Of a stretch of 64,000 nucleotides of DNA, positions 10,261-18,721 are shown piece after piece. Below the pieces are notes generated by a model, which saw only the letters and a program-made list of their open reading frames with translations, made no database searches and was not told where the DNA came from. The DNA lies in contig CAXXFJ010000039.1 of the NCBI GenBank assembly GCA_963677415.2, positions 1 to 64,000 of the forward strand, in the 5' to 3' direction. Position 1 is the first letter of the stretch. Every line of letters starts with the position of its first letter. The DNA comes from JAQUTK01 sp963677415. GTDB lineage: Bacteria; Bacteroidota; Bacteroidia; Bacteroidales; JAQUTK01. Position numbers and translations under genes: made by a program.

Positions 10261-11156
10261 ATGAAATCAAAGTTACTTATCCTTGCACTTTTGTCCCTGA
10301 ATCTGGGGCTTCAGGCTAAGCCTATTAAAGTGATGTTACTCACCGGGAAAACCGACAATTCCCACAAATGGGAAGTCACGTCTCCGTATTTGAAAGCTGT
10401 CTTGGATCAGCAGAAAGTTTTTACGACCGATGTCGTGCTGATCCCTGCTCCCGGAAAGGAGTTCGACGAATTTGTTCCTGAATTTTCTAAATACCAGGTG
10501 GCTGTTCTGGATATGAACATGCCGAATGGAACGAAAAAGCGAAAGCTGCCTTTGTTGATTTTGTGCAAAAAGGTGGTGGAGTAGTCGTTATACACGAAGC
10601 TAATAATGCATTTCCCAACTGGAAAGAATACAACCAAATCACTGCTCTTGGTGGTTGGGGCAACCGTAATGAGAAAGATGGTCCCTATTATTATTGGAAA
10701 GATGGGAAATATGTAACCGATAATTCACCTGGTTCTGGCGGTGCACATGGTCAACGTGTTCCTTATGTGGTGAATATTCGCGATACTGAACATCCGATAA
10801 CGAAAGGATTGCCAACGAAATGGCTTCACCAAAACGACGAGTTATACGGAAATCTTCGTGGCCCGGCTCAGAATATCCATGTGCTGGCTACCGCTTTTTC
10901 AACGAAAGAAACGGGTGGAACGGGCAAAGAAGAACCTGTTTTCTTTACCGTTACGTATGGGAAAGGTCGCGTATTTCAAACTGTAATGGGACATACCGGC
11001 GCGGATTATGCCGACGCGGTTGAAGATGTTGGTTTTCAAGTCACCTTCTCTCGTGGCGTTGAATGGGCTGCTACCGGAAAGGTGACACAAAAACTTCCGA
11101 CCGAATTCCCTACAGAAACAACTGTTTTACTTCGCAAATTAGATCAGCTGAAATAA
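10261..11156 (+). CDS. Secreted ThuA-like (trehalose utilization family) protein, one frameshift
   Basis: A signal peptide (MKSKLLILALLSLNLGLQA) is followed by a ThuA-type glutamine-amidotransferase-like fold: VMLLTGKTDNSHKWE, GGGVVVIHEANNAF, and HPITKGLP. ThuA proteins are linked to catabolism of disaccharides and 3-keto sugars, but their reaction is unsettled. The frame breaks near 10522: MNMPNGTKKRK should read MNMPEWNEKAKAAFVDF, consistent with one lost base. The rest, about 197 residues, is intact to the stop. It stands alone between the defence-like block and the repeat-rich spacer. Other families that often travel with ThuA (DUF1080, Gfo/Idh/MocA, TIM barrel) occur elsewhere in the window. 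Confidence 0.8.
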
Positions 11157-11202
11157 TAGGGATAGGCTGGATCTCAGCCATTCCTTGCCTGATATCTTTT
11201 GC

Positions 11203-11238
11203 CATCTGACAGGAAGAAATGTTTTCTTTGTCAGGATG
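11203..11238 (+). terminator. Imperfect hairpin after the ThuA-like gene
   Basis: CATCTGACA..AAGAAA pairs with TTTCTT..TGTCAGGATG, giving about 15 pairs with small bulges. It lies 47 bp after the ThuA-like stop. There is no strong U tract after it, so terminator function is only a guess. Confidence 0.35.
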
Positions 11239-11277
11239 ATAAAATCATCGCTTCCTAATGCAATAGTTATATTGAAC

Positions 11278-11328
11278 CACAAGATAGCTGTTTCGTGCCA
11301 CAAGATAGCTATATTGCGGCACAAGATA
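11278..11328. repeat. Three copies of a 21-bp direct repeat
   Basis: CACAAGATA recurs at 11278, 11299 and 11320, exactly 21 bp apart, with partly conserved sequence between copies. There are no spacers of CRISPR kind and no cas genes nearby. Confidence 0.7.
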
Positions 11329-11481
11329 ACAAAGGCATCTTTGATGCTTGATTTTATCTTCCGGTTAGGTCTATTTATGTATCGGTATGAAGAAGACTTT
11401 CTTCCTTGATAGATTCGCAAAAATCCAATAGGTTATTTTTGAAAATTGATGTAGTATCGCGGAATTGTATACAAAAGACCC

Positions 11482-11526
11482 TCCGAGCAAGTAAAGATGG
11501 TATCATTTTTCAACCGAGCAAGTAAA
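11482..11526. repeat. Pair of 13-bp direct repeats
   Basis: CCGAGCAAGTAAA occurs at 11482-11494 and again at 11514-11526. Function unknown; possibly scars of past insertions in this spacer. Confidence 0.6.
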
Positions 11527-11646
11527 AAGTTTTAAGGGCGAACTGCCTTAGAACATACTGTATGGCAGTCCTTGGTGCACTTGGTGCATTGAAATCAAGG
11601 TATCCACCCTTTTGCAGAATGAAAATAAAAAAAAATATTTTACTTA

Positions 11647-11823
11647 GTGTAAACTAAATTCAGGCATAGTCAATCTTTGGTTATGCATACTATCATGAAG
11701 ATTATTTCATCCTTATGAATGGATTCACGCATAGGCATCCGTGCTCCGTTTCACGTTCATGAAACGGAACAAACATCAAGACGTTTTTTCTAAGGGATGA
11801 CTATGCCTGAATTTAGTTTACAC
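11647..11823. repeat. 177-bp unit with perfect 25-bp terminal inverted repeats
   Basis: The 25 bases at 11647-11671 (GTGTAAACTAAATTCAGGCA then TAGTC) are the exact reverse complement of 11799-11823. They enclose 127 bp. Inside is a second perfect hairpin, TCCGTTTCA (11745-11753) against TGAAACGGA (11760-11768). No protein is encoded. The size and structure fit either a MITE or an invertible segment. The repeat tips share GTTTACAC with the tips of the neighbouring IS element but in the opposite orientation. Confidence 0.8.
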
Positions 11824-12063
11824 TTTTGGGTTATACTTACTGATTGACTATACAACTTTATTGAAATGCTCCTGATTTACTTCACACTCTTTTTTTATTC
11901 TTCCTGATATGGTTTACACGAGGAATTTATTTAACAATGTGTAGAAATCACCCTTTTAATGCTTCAAAGTTACAAACTATATTTTTATTTTTTCTACTTT
12001 ATATTATGAAAAACACCGCGGAGGTTTGCCTGGCGGCTGGAGGCTCGAAGCCTCCAAAGAGCC

Positions 12064-12942
12064 TTATTTGGTATAACCCATTCTCACTTGGGCAGGTGTT
12101 TTCATTCCATTACTCATGTGAGGTCTCTTGTTGTTATAAAAATCAATTATACCTTCCAGTAAGCATTGTGCCGCATGGAAATCCTTGGGGCGTTTCATCT
12201 TATAGAGCCATTCCTGCTTAATAATGCCGTTCACGCGTTCAGCTATGGCATTGTCTGTAGGATTACCATCTTCAGTCATACTGATTGAGCAGCCAATCTG
12301 CTTGAGTCGTTCTACATACAGAGTGCAACAATACTGCGATCCACGATCAGAATGATGTATAAGAGAACTCAAATCCATATCTGAACAATTCGTTATGGCT
12401 TGTTCGAGCGCAGCCAAGGTATGCAAGGCCGAGAGGCTTTCAGAGAGAGTCCATCCGATTATCTCATGCGTATAAGCATCAGTCAGAAGATGTAGATAAC
12501 ATACGCCTTCATCCGTATCTATATAGGTTATATCTGCCACCCATAACTGACAAGGAGATGTTGGCTTAAATCCCTTTACCAGATTCTTATACTTGCGATA
12601 ATTATGGTTGGAGTTAGTTGTGTGTCTACGGCGCAAGGCCGGCAGCATCAGGTGTTTGCGATGCATCAGCTCATAAAACTTATCACGTCCCACCATCTTG
12701 TGTTCATACACATGCTTCAATATAAGAAAGAGCTTGTAAGCACCGATTCCGGGGGCTTCAATCCTTATCTGAATCACCATGTCAACAACATTAGTTTCAA
12801 GCAACGCACGTTCGCACAGTTTCTCTTTGCTTACAGCGTAATAGCCTTCACGGGTCTTGCCAAACAGTTCACTCAGACATCCGATTGAGTATTCAGGATG
12901 TCTGAGTCGAAGACCATTTACTGCTTGGCGCCAGCTTTTTTT
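12064..12942 (-). CDS. IS3-family transposase OrfB, DDE integrase domain
   Basis: OrfB carries the rve/DDE transposase core: WVADITYIDT (first Asp), the HHSDRGSQY region (second Asp), and TDNAIAERVNGIIKQEW (catalytic Glu). It ends HMSNGMKTPAQVRMGYTK, a common IS3 C-terminus. The first in-frame codon that could act as a start (TTG at 12804) falls inside conserved sequence. The frame stays open upstream to the A7 run in orfA (SWRQAVNGLRLRHPEYSIG). It is therefore best read as the second half of an OrfAB fusion made by -1 frameshifting, with no own start. The domain looks intact, so the element may be active. Confidence 0.9.
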   Translation of the reverse strand, partial: KKSWRQAVNGLRLRHPEYSIGCLSELFGKTREGYYAVSKEKLCERALLETNVVDMVIQIRIEAPGIGAYKLFLILKHVYEHKMVGRDKFYELMHRKHLMLPALRRRHTTNSNHNYRKYKNLVKGFKPTSPCQLWVADITYIDTDEGVCYLHLLTDAYTHEIIGWTLSESLSALHTLAALEQAITNCSDMDLSSLIHHSDRGSQYCCTLYVERLKQIGCSISMTEDGNPTDNAIAERVNGIIKQEWLYKMKRPKDFHAAQCLLEGIIDFYNNKRPHMSNGMKTPAQVRMGYTK

Positions 12943-13319
12943 AGCAAGTCAAGACCATATTCCTCGCGGCCAATCTTTAAAACTTCCTGCAGTGCGTCGT
13001 TACGTAACTCAGAGTATTCCAATGCTTTACGCAAACGGGCAATCTCAGCCTGAAGAGCTTCTTTGCTTTCCAGGACCTCTGATTCAATTTCCTGTCGTTT
13101 AGTGCGCATATCGGATAGTTTATTTAATAACTCATCCGACAAAGATAGAGATTTTGAACTTGTTTCAAACTCATTATTCCACCGAAAGACCGTTGCTTTA
13201 GAAATAGAATACTTATTGCTAATAAAACCGATAGACTCTCCCGAAGAATAATAGTCCGAAAGAACTTGGAATTTAAACGATACCGCATAAGAACGGATGA
13301 ATACTTTTTTCTTTTCCAT
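12918..13319 (-). CDS. IS3-family transposase OrfA, helix-turn-helix protein
   Basis: OrfA is 133 residues. A helix-turn-helix (about residues 10-50, ISNKYSISKATVFRWNNEF) binds the element's ends, and a following heptad-rich segment (EALQAEIARLRKALEYSELR) suggests a leucine-zipper dimerisation helix. This is the usual OrfA plan in IS3 elements. It starts 24 bp inside the right inverted repeat. Ribosomes that slip on the A7 run near its end would continue into orfB to make the full transposase. OrfA alone usually represses transposition. Confidence 0.9.
   Translation of the reverse strand: MEKKKVFIRSYAVSFKFQVLSDYYSSGESIGFISNKYSISKATVFRWNNEFETSSKSLSLSDELLNKLSDMRTKRQEIESEVLESKEALQAEIARLRKALEYSELRNDALQEVLKIGREEYGLDLLKKAGAKQ
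12936..12942 (-). other. Slippery A-AAA-AAA heptamer for -1 programmed frameshift
   Basis: In the orfA frame the codons are CTA AAA AAA GCT. Slipping back one base gives AAA AAA AGC TGG, which enters the open orfB frame with no stop. This is the classic IS3 arrangement. Confidence 0.8.
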
Positions 13320-13439
13320 ATTACACCTTTAATTGTTAAATCGGTGTAAACCTTTTCTGTATTAAGTCAGGGATGCCTATCCGATGAGGAAGACAACCTG
13401 AAGGGTATTCTAATGGATGCTATCCGTTGTGAAAAATAT

Positions 13440-14849
13440 TTACTCTTTTCTCCGCTGGGGAGCAATGGGTGTTGGTAGTGATATCCGTAGCATACTAACG
13501 ATCATGGCGACAAGTGCAAATGTGCCGGCTAGTAGTAGTGACGCACGGGTATTGTCAGTTGGAAAAAGCGTAAACATCATCGCTGCCAGTGCTGCACCTA
13601 AAGTCTGGCCAAGCATGCGGGCAGTGCCAAGCATTCCACTGGCTCCTCCACTGCGGTGTTGTGGTGCGGAGCCAACAATGATGCTGCTGTTGGGGGACTG
13701 AAACAGTCCGAATCCGGCTCCACAGAGGGACATACGCCAGATAATATCAAAAGTGGTAGGGTGATCAGGCATGAAGGCAATCAAAAACAATCCGGTGGCA
13801 AAAATCGTCATTCCGATCCCTCCGAGGATACCGGCATGCAGATGCTCTACCAGTCGGCCGGCAATGGGTGCGACGAGCATGATCGCCACCGGCCAGGGGG
13901 TGAGAAGAAATCCGATATGCGCACTGTCATACCCGAGTGTGTTTTGAAAGAAGAAAGGCAGCGAGACCATGGCGAGCATCTGGGCTGTAAAGGAACAGGA
14001 GGAGGCTAGCACGGATAGTGAGAAGATCGGGATACGCATCAGATCGACCGGCAACAAAGGGTGTTCCTGACGCAACTGATAGCGCACAAAATAGGTTCCG
14101 ATACTCAGAAAGGCAAGGGCACCCAACAGGATAAAATAGCAGCTCCACTTGTGCGTGATGCCGTCCAAGGTAAAGATCAGCAGACCAAAGACAAGTGCAT
14201 TGGTGGCACTACTGAGAGTATCAAACTTGCGACCTTCTATCTTTACCGGGTTATTTGGTAAGTATCGGAGCGAGAAATAGAGTGCCAGAAGTACGATCGG
14301 CACATTGATCGCAAAGAGCCAGTTCCAGTGTGCCACAGATAGCACGATGGAAGCAATGGTTGGACCGGCAGCCAGGGAGACGGCAACGACCAGGGCATTG
14401 ATGCCCATGCCTCTCCCCAATTGCCGTTTGGGATAGATGATCCGCAGCAATGCTGTATTGACACTGCTAAGTGCGGCCGCGCCAAACCCTTGGAGGGCAC
14501 GTGCAATGATCAGTGTCAGAAAAGATTCGGACAGGGCACAGGCAATGGAAGCAATGCCAAACAAGGTGAGTCCGAAGAGATAGACTTTACGATAGCCGAA
14601 GATATCGCCCAGGGAAGAGAAAGAAAGCAGAGTAAGAATAATGGACAACTGATAGGCATTGACAACCCAGATCACATCGGAAGGTGATGTGTGCATCTCC
14701 ATGGCAATGGTTGGCAGTGCCACATTGACAATGGTGACGTCCAGCACAGAAACGGATAGCCCCAACGCAATGGCCAGAATAGCCCAAAAACGCGCAGGAA
14801 GTGGCAATCCGTCTGTGAGGGTCGCTGATTCTTTCTGGTCAGTAATCAT
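13440..14849 (-). CDS. MFS transporter, DHA2 (EmrB/QacA-like) family
   Basis: 469 residues, strongly hydrophobic, with about 14 predicted membrane segments as in DHA2 multidrug exporters. The family motif LDVTIVNVALP is at about residues 36-46, and the motif-A region reads GDIFGYRKVYLFG. Such pumps use the proton gradient to export hydrophobic drugs or metabolites across the inner membrane. It begins 9 bp after the stop of the fucosidase gene, so the two are likely one transcript. The link could mean export or uptake related to fucose-containing glycans, but the family resemblance is to drug exporters, so the real substrate is open. Its 3' end lies 87 bp from the IS element. Confidence 0.88.
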   Translation of the reverse strand: MITDQKESATLTDGLPLPARFWAILAIALGLSVSVLDVTIVNVALPTIAMEMHTSPSDVIWVVNAYQLSIILTLLSFSSLGDIFGYRKVYLFGLTLFGIASIACALSESFLTLIIARALQGFGAAALSSVNTALLRIIYPKRQLGRGMGINALVVAVSLAAGPTIASIVLSVAHWNWLFAINVPIVLLALYFSLRYLPNNPVKIEGRKFDTLSSATNALVFGLLIFTLDGITHKWSCYFILLGALAFLSIGTYFVRYQLRQEHPLLPVDLMRIPIFSLSVLASSCSFTAQMLAMVSLPFFFQNTLGYDSAHIGFLLTPWPVAIMLVAPIAGRLVEHLHAGILGGIGMTIFATGLFLIAFMPDHPTTFDIIWRMSLCGAGFGLFQSPNSSIIVGSAPQHRSGGASGMLGTARMLGQTLGAALAAMMFTLFPTDNTRASLLLAGTFALVAMIVSMLRISLPTPIAPQRRKE

Positions 14850-14858
14850 ACTTTCCGG

Positions 14859-16367
14859 TTACTTCGCGATAAGTGCCTGTGGTTCGGCATACAAACCAAA
14901 CTCACCAATACAGGGACATGCATCGGCGTTGATGATACGCAGACGAACCGCGTCGGTCGTCACTCTTTCGCCTCTGATCAGGCGGCACGAACCGATGGCA
15001 ACACCTTTGGCATACTCTTTCCACTCTCCGTTGAGTCTCACATCTACGGCCCATTCGTTGACACGTTGTCCGAGTTTGATATTTTCTCTGATGCGAATCA
15101 CATTGAAAGACTTATTGCCTTTCAGTTCGAGTGTCAGACTGGCATCCTTCACCTGATCATCTGTAGCCCAGTAGGTATAACGGCTGTCATCAAGCACTTT
15201 TGATGCAGCATATTCCTTCGAATTACCGCGCACATTGCTTGCTTGAGCTTTTGCACCTTTTGCATAATTGACTTTATAAAGCTCGCTGATCAACTGACCA
15301 AAACCTGCCAGCGAAGCTGCATCCGTTTCATAGACTCGTCCGCGGCGATCCAGTGGAACGTTTAATATCATATTGGCTCCTCGACCGACAGATACAAAAT
15401 AGTGATCGAGCAGTTGAGCCGATGTTTTTACTTTGTCATTCTGACTGGCATGCCAGAACCAACCCGGACGAATGGAAAAATCAACCTCAGCGGGCACCCA
15501 TTGTTTGCCATTGTGGGTACCACTCTCCAAGTTCTTAATGGAACCTCCCGGACTTGGCTTCTTGTCCGGATTGGCCATTTCAAAAGTGATAGTTGACCAG
15601 CAGGGATCTTTTGCAAATCCGCTTTCATTGCCTACCCAACGGCATCCAGGCCCGATATCGCTAAAGATAACAGCATTGGGATGGAGTTCGTGCAATATCT
15701 TCCAGGTATTCTCCCAGTCATAATAGACGGTATTGTCAATGCTACGAGTCTCCCTGGCACCTCCGTAATATCCGTCACCGCCATTGGCACCGTCGTGCCA
15801 GCTTTCAAATACCGGCCCATAGTTGGTGAGGAGTTCGCGGTACTGAGCACGGTAAGTCTCGATATATTTAGCGGACCCGTAGTCTTTGTTGTTACGATCC
15901 CAGGGCGAGAGATAAATACCAAACTTCAACCCATGTCGCTTACAGGCATCAGATACCTCTTTTACGATATCACCTTTCCCATTTTTCCAGGGACTCTTGC
16001 TGATGTTATGATCGGTCGTCTTGGTGGGCCAAAGACAGAATCCATCGTGATGCTTACAGGTGAGGACAATGCCTTTGAGTCCGGCAGACTTGATGTTTAA
16101 TGCCAAAGCATCGGCATCAAAATCTGAAGGATTGAAGAGCGCGGGATCTTCATCACCAAATCCCCACTCCTTGTCCGTAAAGGTGTTAATTGTAAAGTGA
16201 ACAAATGCGTACATCTCCATTTCGTGCCAAAGCAGCTGTCCTTCAGTTGGCAATGCGCCGTAAGGTTGAGGAGGATTTACTTTTTCTGCTCCTGCTGTAG
16301 TGCAAGCAGAAAGCCCTGCCAGCAAAAAGAGTAGAACAGACATCGAGTGTTTCAATTTCTTTCTCAT
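14859..16367 (-). CDS. Alpha-L-fucosidase, GH29, lipoprotein
   Basis: A lipobox (LLAGLSAC, Cys at about 22) marks a lipoprotein of 502 residues, probably outer-membrane anchored. The GH29 barrel is clear: YAFVHFTINTFTDKEWGFG, LTCKHHDGFCLWPT, and ESWHDGANGG, where D192 is the expected retaining nucleophile. The C-terminal part (after about residue 370) looks like an F5/8-type C carbohydrate-binding domain (SKVLDDSRYTYWATDD). The enzyme would release alpha-linked L-fucose from host or plant glycans. A -7 box lies 27 bp upstream of the start. The MFS gene follows at 9 bp. No SusC/SusD pair is near, so this is not a standard polysaccharide utilization locus. Confidence 0.92.
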   Translation of the reverse strand: MRKKLKHSMSVLLFLLAGLSACTTAGAEKVNPPQPYGALPTEGQLLWHEMEMYAFVHFTINTFTDKEWGFGDEDPALFNPSDFDADALALNIKSAGLKGIVLTCKHHDGFCLWPTKTTDHNISKSPWKNGKGDIVKEVSDACKRHGLKFGIYLSPWDRNNKDYGSAKYIETYRAQYRELLTNYGPVFESWHDGANGGDGYYGGARETRSIDNTVYYDWENTWKILHELHPNAVIFSDIGPGCRWVGNESGFAKDPCWSTITFEMANPDKKPSPGGSIKNLESGTHNGKQWVPAEVDFSIRPGWFWHASQNDKVKTSAQLLDHYFVSVGRGANMILNVPLDRRGRVYETDAASLAGFGQLISELYKVNYAKGAKAQASNVRGNSKEYAASKVLDDSRYTYWATDDQVKDASLTLELKGNKSFNVIRIRENIKLGQRVNEWAVDVRLNGEWKEYAKGVAIGSCRLIRGERVTTDAVRLRIINADACPCIGEFGLYAEPQALIAK

Positions 16368-16393
16368 GATAGATTCGTATAAATTAGTTGCGG

Positions 16394-16401
16394 CAAATGT
16401 A
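16394..16401 (-). promoter_or_regulatory. Bacteroides -7 promoter box (TACATTTG)
   Basis: Exact TAnnTTTG match 26 bp upstream of the fucosidase ATG, a typical spacing. Confidence 0.55.
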
Positions 16402-16540
16402 CATAAATCTTTTAAAACTCACTGACTATGCCATGCTAATATCGGGCATCCGTCACACCTTTTATTACTTCAAATAGTGTGGAAAGGAGTTGTCGGTTCA
16501 GAAATTATACCTATTTTTACAGCCAAATATATCTGATACG

Positions 16541-17350
16541 ATGAATACAAGAAGAATTACTACACATTCAATACTATTTGCGACTTTGTCCATGGTATTA
16601 TCTCTGTTTACAAGCTGCGAGAAAGATAATGAACCCGGGACTGCTCAACTTTTAGTGGGCAAGTGGGAAAATACAGAGATCAATCAAGTACCTATTATTA
16701 CCGATTCAAAGTTTGTGATGGATCTCAGGTCTGACAACCACGAGCTATATGCCAGTGGATTTCAACTGGATGAAAACAATAAGTCCTGGGAAGAAAGCGA
16801 ATCATACACCTACTCTGTCAAAAATGATATTCTGACTATAGATGGAAAAAACGTACTTGACAATACGTTTCATCTGGAGTTTAAGATACTGACTCTCAAC
16901 CAGTCCGTATTGACCTATTCCGTTCAAACAGTTCGTATTGATGGGGTCTCTTATCCTGATTCGAAGATCTATACCTGCAAAAAAATTACGAAAGAGTATA
17001 GTCAATCATTTAAAGGGATCTGGTATGGGAGATGCACTTCAGCTGGAAGTACTGACACGAAATATCATTACTGGGAGTATTTTAGCGATGGTACCTACAA
17101 CTACTATTATCAGGATGGAAACGATCATTGGATAAAGAAAACTGACAATGAGGGTCGTTATTTCTTGTACGGAAATCTATTTGTGAGCAACTATTCCAAT
17201 GATCTGATAAGTGGTGGCACGGGTCATGCGTTCGAATGTTGGGACTTCTCCATCAGCGGAAACACAATGATATGGACAGGGTTGAGAGAAAACAACAAAA
17301 CCGTTACCTACCAGATGGAGAAAGTAAGTACTCCTCCCCTTCTGAACTGA
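16541..17350 (+). CDS. Lipocalin-like lipoprotein of unknown function
   Basis: The start at 16541 (MNTRRITTHS) was chosen over an upstream ATG at 16490 because it places a normal signal peptide and lipobox (SLFTSC, Cys at about 26) near the N-terminus. The mature protein has two similar beta-rich halves, each opening with a Gly-x-Trp motif (LLVGKWENTEI and SFKGIWYGRCTS), as in lipocalin-like domains common in Bacteroidales. No catalytic motif is visible. It stands alone, facing away from the fucosidase, and is followed by a strong hairpin. Function unknown; perhaps binding of a small ligand at the envelope. Confidence 0.75.
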   Translation: MNTRRITTHSILFATLSMVLSLFTSCEKDNEPGTAQLLVGKWENTEINQVPIITDSKFVMDLRSDNHELYASGFQLDENNKSWEESESYTYSVKNDILTIDGKNVLDNTFHLEFKILTLNQSVLTYSVQTVRIDGVSYPDSKIYTCKKITKEYSQSFKGIWYGRCTSAGSTDTKYHYWEYFSDGTYNYYYQDGNDHWIKKTDNEGRYFLYGNLFVSNYSNDLISGGTGHAFECWDFSISGNTMIWTGLRENNKTVTYQMEKVSTPPLLN

Positions 17351-17364
17351 TAACTTGTCGGACA

Positions 17365-17384
17365 CCCGGAGATTAGTCTCCGGG
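17365..17384. terminator. Strong hairpin between convergent genes
   Basis: CCCGGAGA pairs with TCTCCGGG around a TTAG loop, with an outer TCGG/CCGA pair. It sits 14 bp after the lipoprotein stop and 46 bp from the convergent propeller gene. There is no immediate T run, so it may act as a partial terminator or a transcript-stabilising end. Confidence 0.5.
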
Positions 17385-17430
17385 AACTACCGATGATTTT
17401 ACTGAATTTTGGTGCTAAATAGACGTATGA

Positions 17431-18657
17431 TTACAGATGATAAATGACTACTATCGGGTTGCTTTCATCTGTAATTGATCCTACTTCAGAAGGAATCTTT
17501 GAGATGAACCCTTTTTCTTTTAGATAAAGGATCTCAGCCGGCTGAATATACTGTATCAATATTCTTTTATCCAATTGGGCTTTTGAAACCCACAGAGGCA
17601 ATCCTCCTTTTTCTCTTTCTATCCCGATACCCTGCATTTTCCAATCGTAACCGAATAATTCATGCATACTTACAGGAGATATCTGTGCTGTCGTTTTACC
17701 TGTTTGCTTATCCAGTTGATAAATATGCATTTCATCGCTGCCTAGAATATTAGCCCTAACATAAAAAGAGTTGAATGTCTCAAAGAAATCACGAACCACT
17801 AAATCACGGGTATTATCGTATGGCTTCTCATAACCATATGGGACCAATGCATTATACAAACTTTCCTTACTGTTAAGCCTATCCAGAATGAATGCCGGCG
17901 AAATGCCTGTTTTAGCCAATCTAAAAACGGTGTCATTTGAAGCATTAAAAAACAACAAACTCCTTTCAGACAAGGAAACACTCATACTCTGATCTTTCAG
18001 TATTGAACGATCCTTTGCAACAATATCGGGACGATCCCAATCCCTCTTTAAAGCAATAGTGTCACCATCATTAGTAAAAACACCAACTCCAAAGAAATCA
18101 GGAGATGTAAAAGGAATAAAAACAGCACTTACCTTTACAATAGCATTTGTATCAATTTGATCTTCAAAAGAGAGGGGAAGCGCATTTATTTTTGAAGTGA
18201 TATACTCACCTTCAAAAGAGTAGTACAAAGTCGTATTATCTTGAACAACAACTAATTGTTTATTCTTTTCATCTGAATAGATGGATGAGATTAATTGAGT
18301 TTCACCCGGCCCACGTCCTTTTTTGGCAAACTTGCGGATGAACTTGCCGGTTCGTCTATCAAATTGACAAATACCACTTACTTTGACAGGATATATAAAG
18401 ATATATTCATCTGACACACAAATATCCATCAAATCAGGCAACAAAGATGCATCATCGTCTGTGATCTCTAAAGGAATATACTCGATGTCTTTTATTTCAT
18501 CTTTAAAAGTAATAGGATTATTCGTACTTATGTTACTACTCATCTCAACGGTTAACACACGCATCTCTTCTGATCCCTTTTTCGATGAACAGCCACTCAA
18601 AATAATGATAGAGAGTGTACACACCAGAATGCTTACAATCCTTGTTGATGCGTTCAT
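17431..18657 (-). CDS. 6-bladed beta-propeller lipoprotein
   Basis: 408 residues with a lipobox (SIIILSGCSS). The sequence fits the Bacteroidales 6-bladed beta-propeller lipoprotein family: DIEYIPLEIT near the N-terminus, then repeated blades such as ICQFDRRTGKFIRKF, GRGPGET and IYQLDKQTGKT. Members are secreted or surface-attached and often lie beside sensory or transport genes, but no reaction is known. It follows the two histidine kinase genes on the same strand with a 64-bp gap, so it could be read with them. No catalytic residues can be named. Confidence 0.8.
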   Translation of the reverse strand: MNASTRIVSILVCTLSIIILSGCSSKKGSEEMRVLTVEMSSNISTNNPITFKDEIKDIEYIPLEITDDDASLLPDLMDICVSDEYIFIYPVKVSGICQFDRRTGKFIRKFAKKGRGPGETQLISSIYSDEKNKQLVVVQDNTTLYYSFEGEYITSKINALPLSFEDQIDTNAIVKVSAVFIPFTSPDFFGVGVFTNDGDTIALKRDWDRPDIVAKDRSILKDQSMSVSLSERSLLFFNASNDTVFRLAKTGISPAFILDRLNSKESLYNALVPYGYEKPYDNTRDLVVRDFFETFNSFYVRANILGSDEMHIYQLDKQTGKTTAQISPVSMHELFGYDWKMQGIGIEREKGGLPLWVSKAQLDKRILIQYIQPAEILYLKEKGFISKIPSEVGSITDESNPIVVIYHL

Positions 18658-18721
18658 TTTAGTCCTGTTTTAACAATAAATTAAATCTGCTAATTCAGTT
18701 TAGACAACCCTACTTATTATC

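Larger units (their letters stand above)
11157..11910. other. Repeat-rich gene-free spacer
   Basis: This 754-bp stretch between the ThuA-like gene and the IS element holds no credible gene. It contains an imperfect hairpin (11203-11238), a three-copy 21-bp repeat, a pair of 13-bp direct repeats, a tandem CTTGGTGCA duplication near 11580, and a 177-bp unit bounded by perfect 25-bp inverted repeats. Two overlapping small open frames at 11139-11420 appear to be by-products of the 21-bp repeat. Confidence 0.7.
11911..13352 (-). mobile_element. IS3-family insertion sequence, apparently complete
   Basis: The ends match as inverted repeats: GGTTTACAC at 11911 and GGTGTAAACC at 13343-13352, with further similarity inward (ATTTAACAAT and GTGTA in both). 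The 1442 bp hold the two overlapping reading frames typical of IS3 elements, orfA and orfB, with a slippery A7 between them. No target-site duplication is visible in the 5 bp outside either end, so one flank may have been rearranged, or the ends may be off by a few bases. Confidence 0.85.

Noticed and set aside
11278..11328. CRISPR array
   Set aside because: Only three 21-bp spaced copies without true spacers, and no cas genes in the window.
11139..11420. Overlapping small open frames on both strands (93 and 74 codons)
   Set aside because: They are made largely of the 21-bp repeat and have no recognisable domain or convincing start signal.
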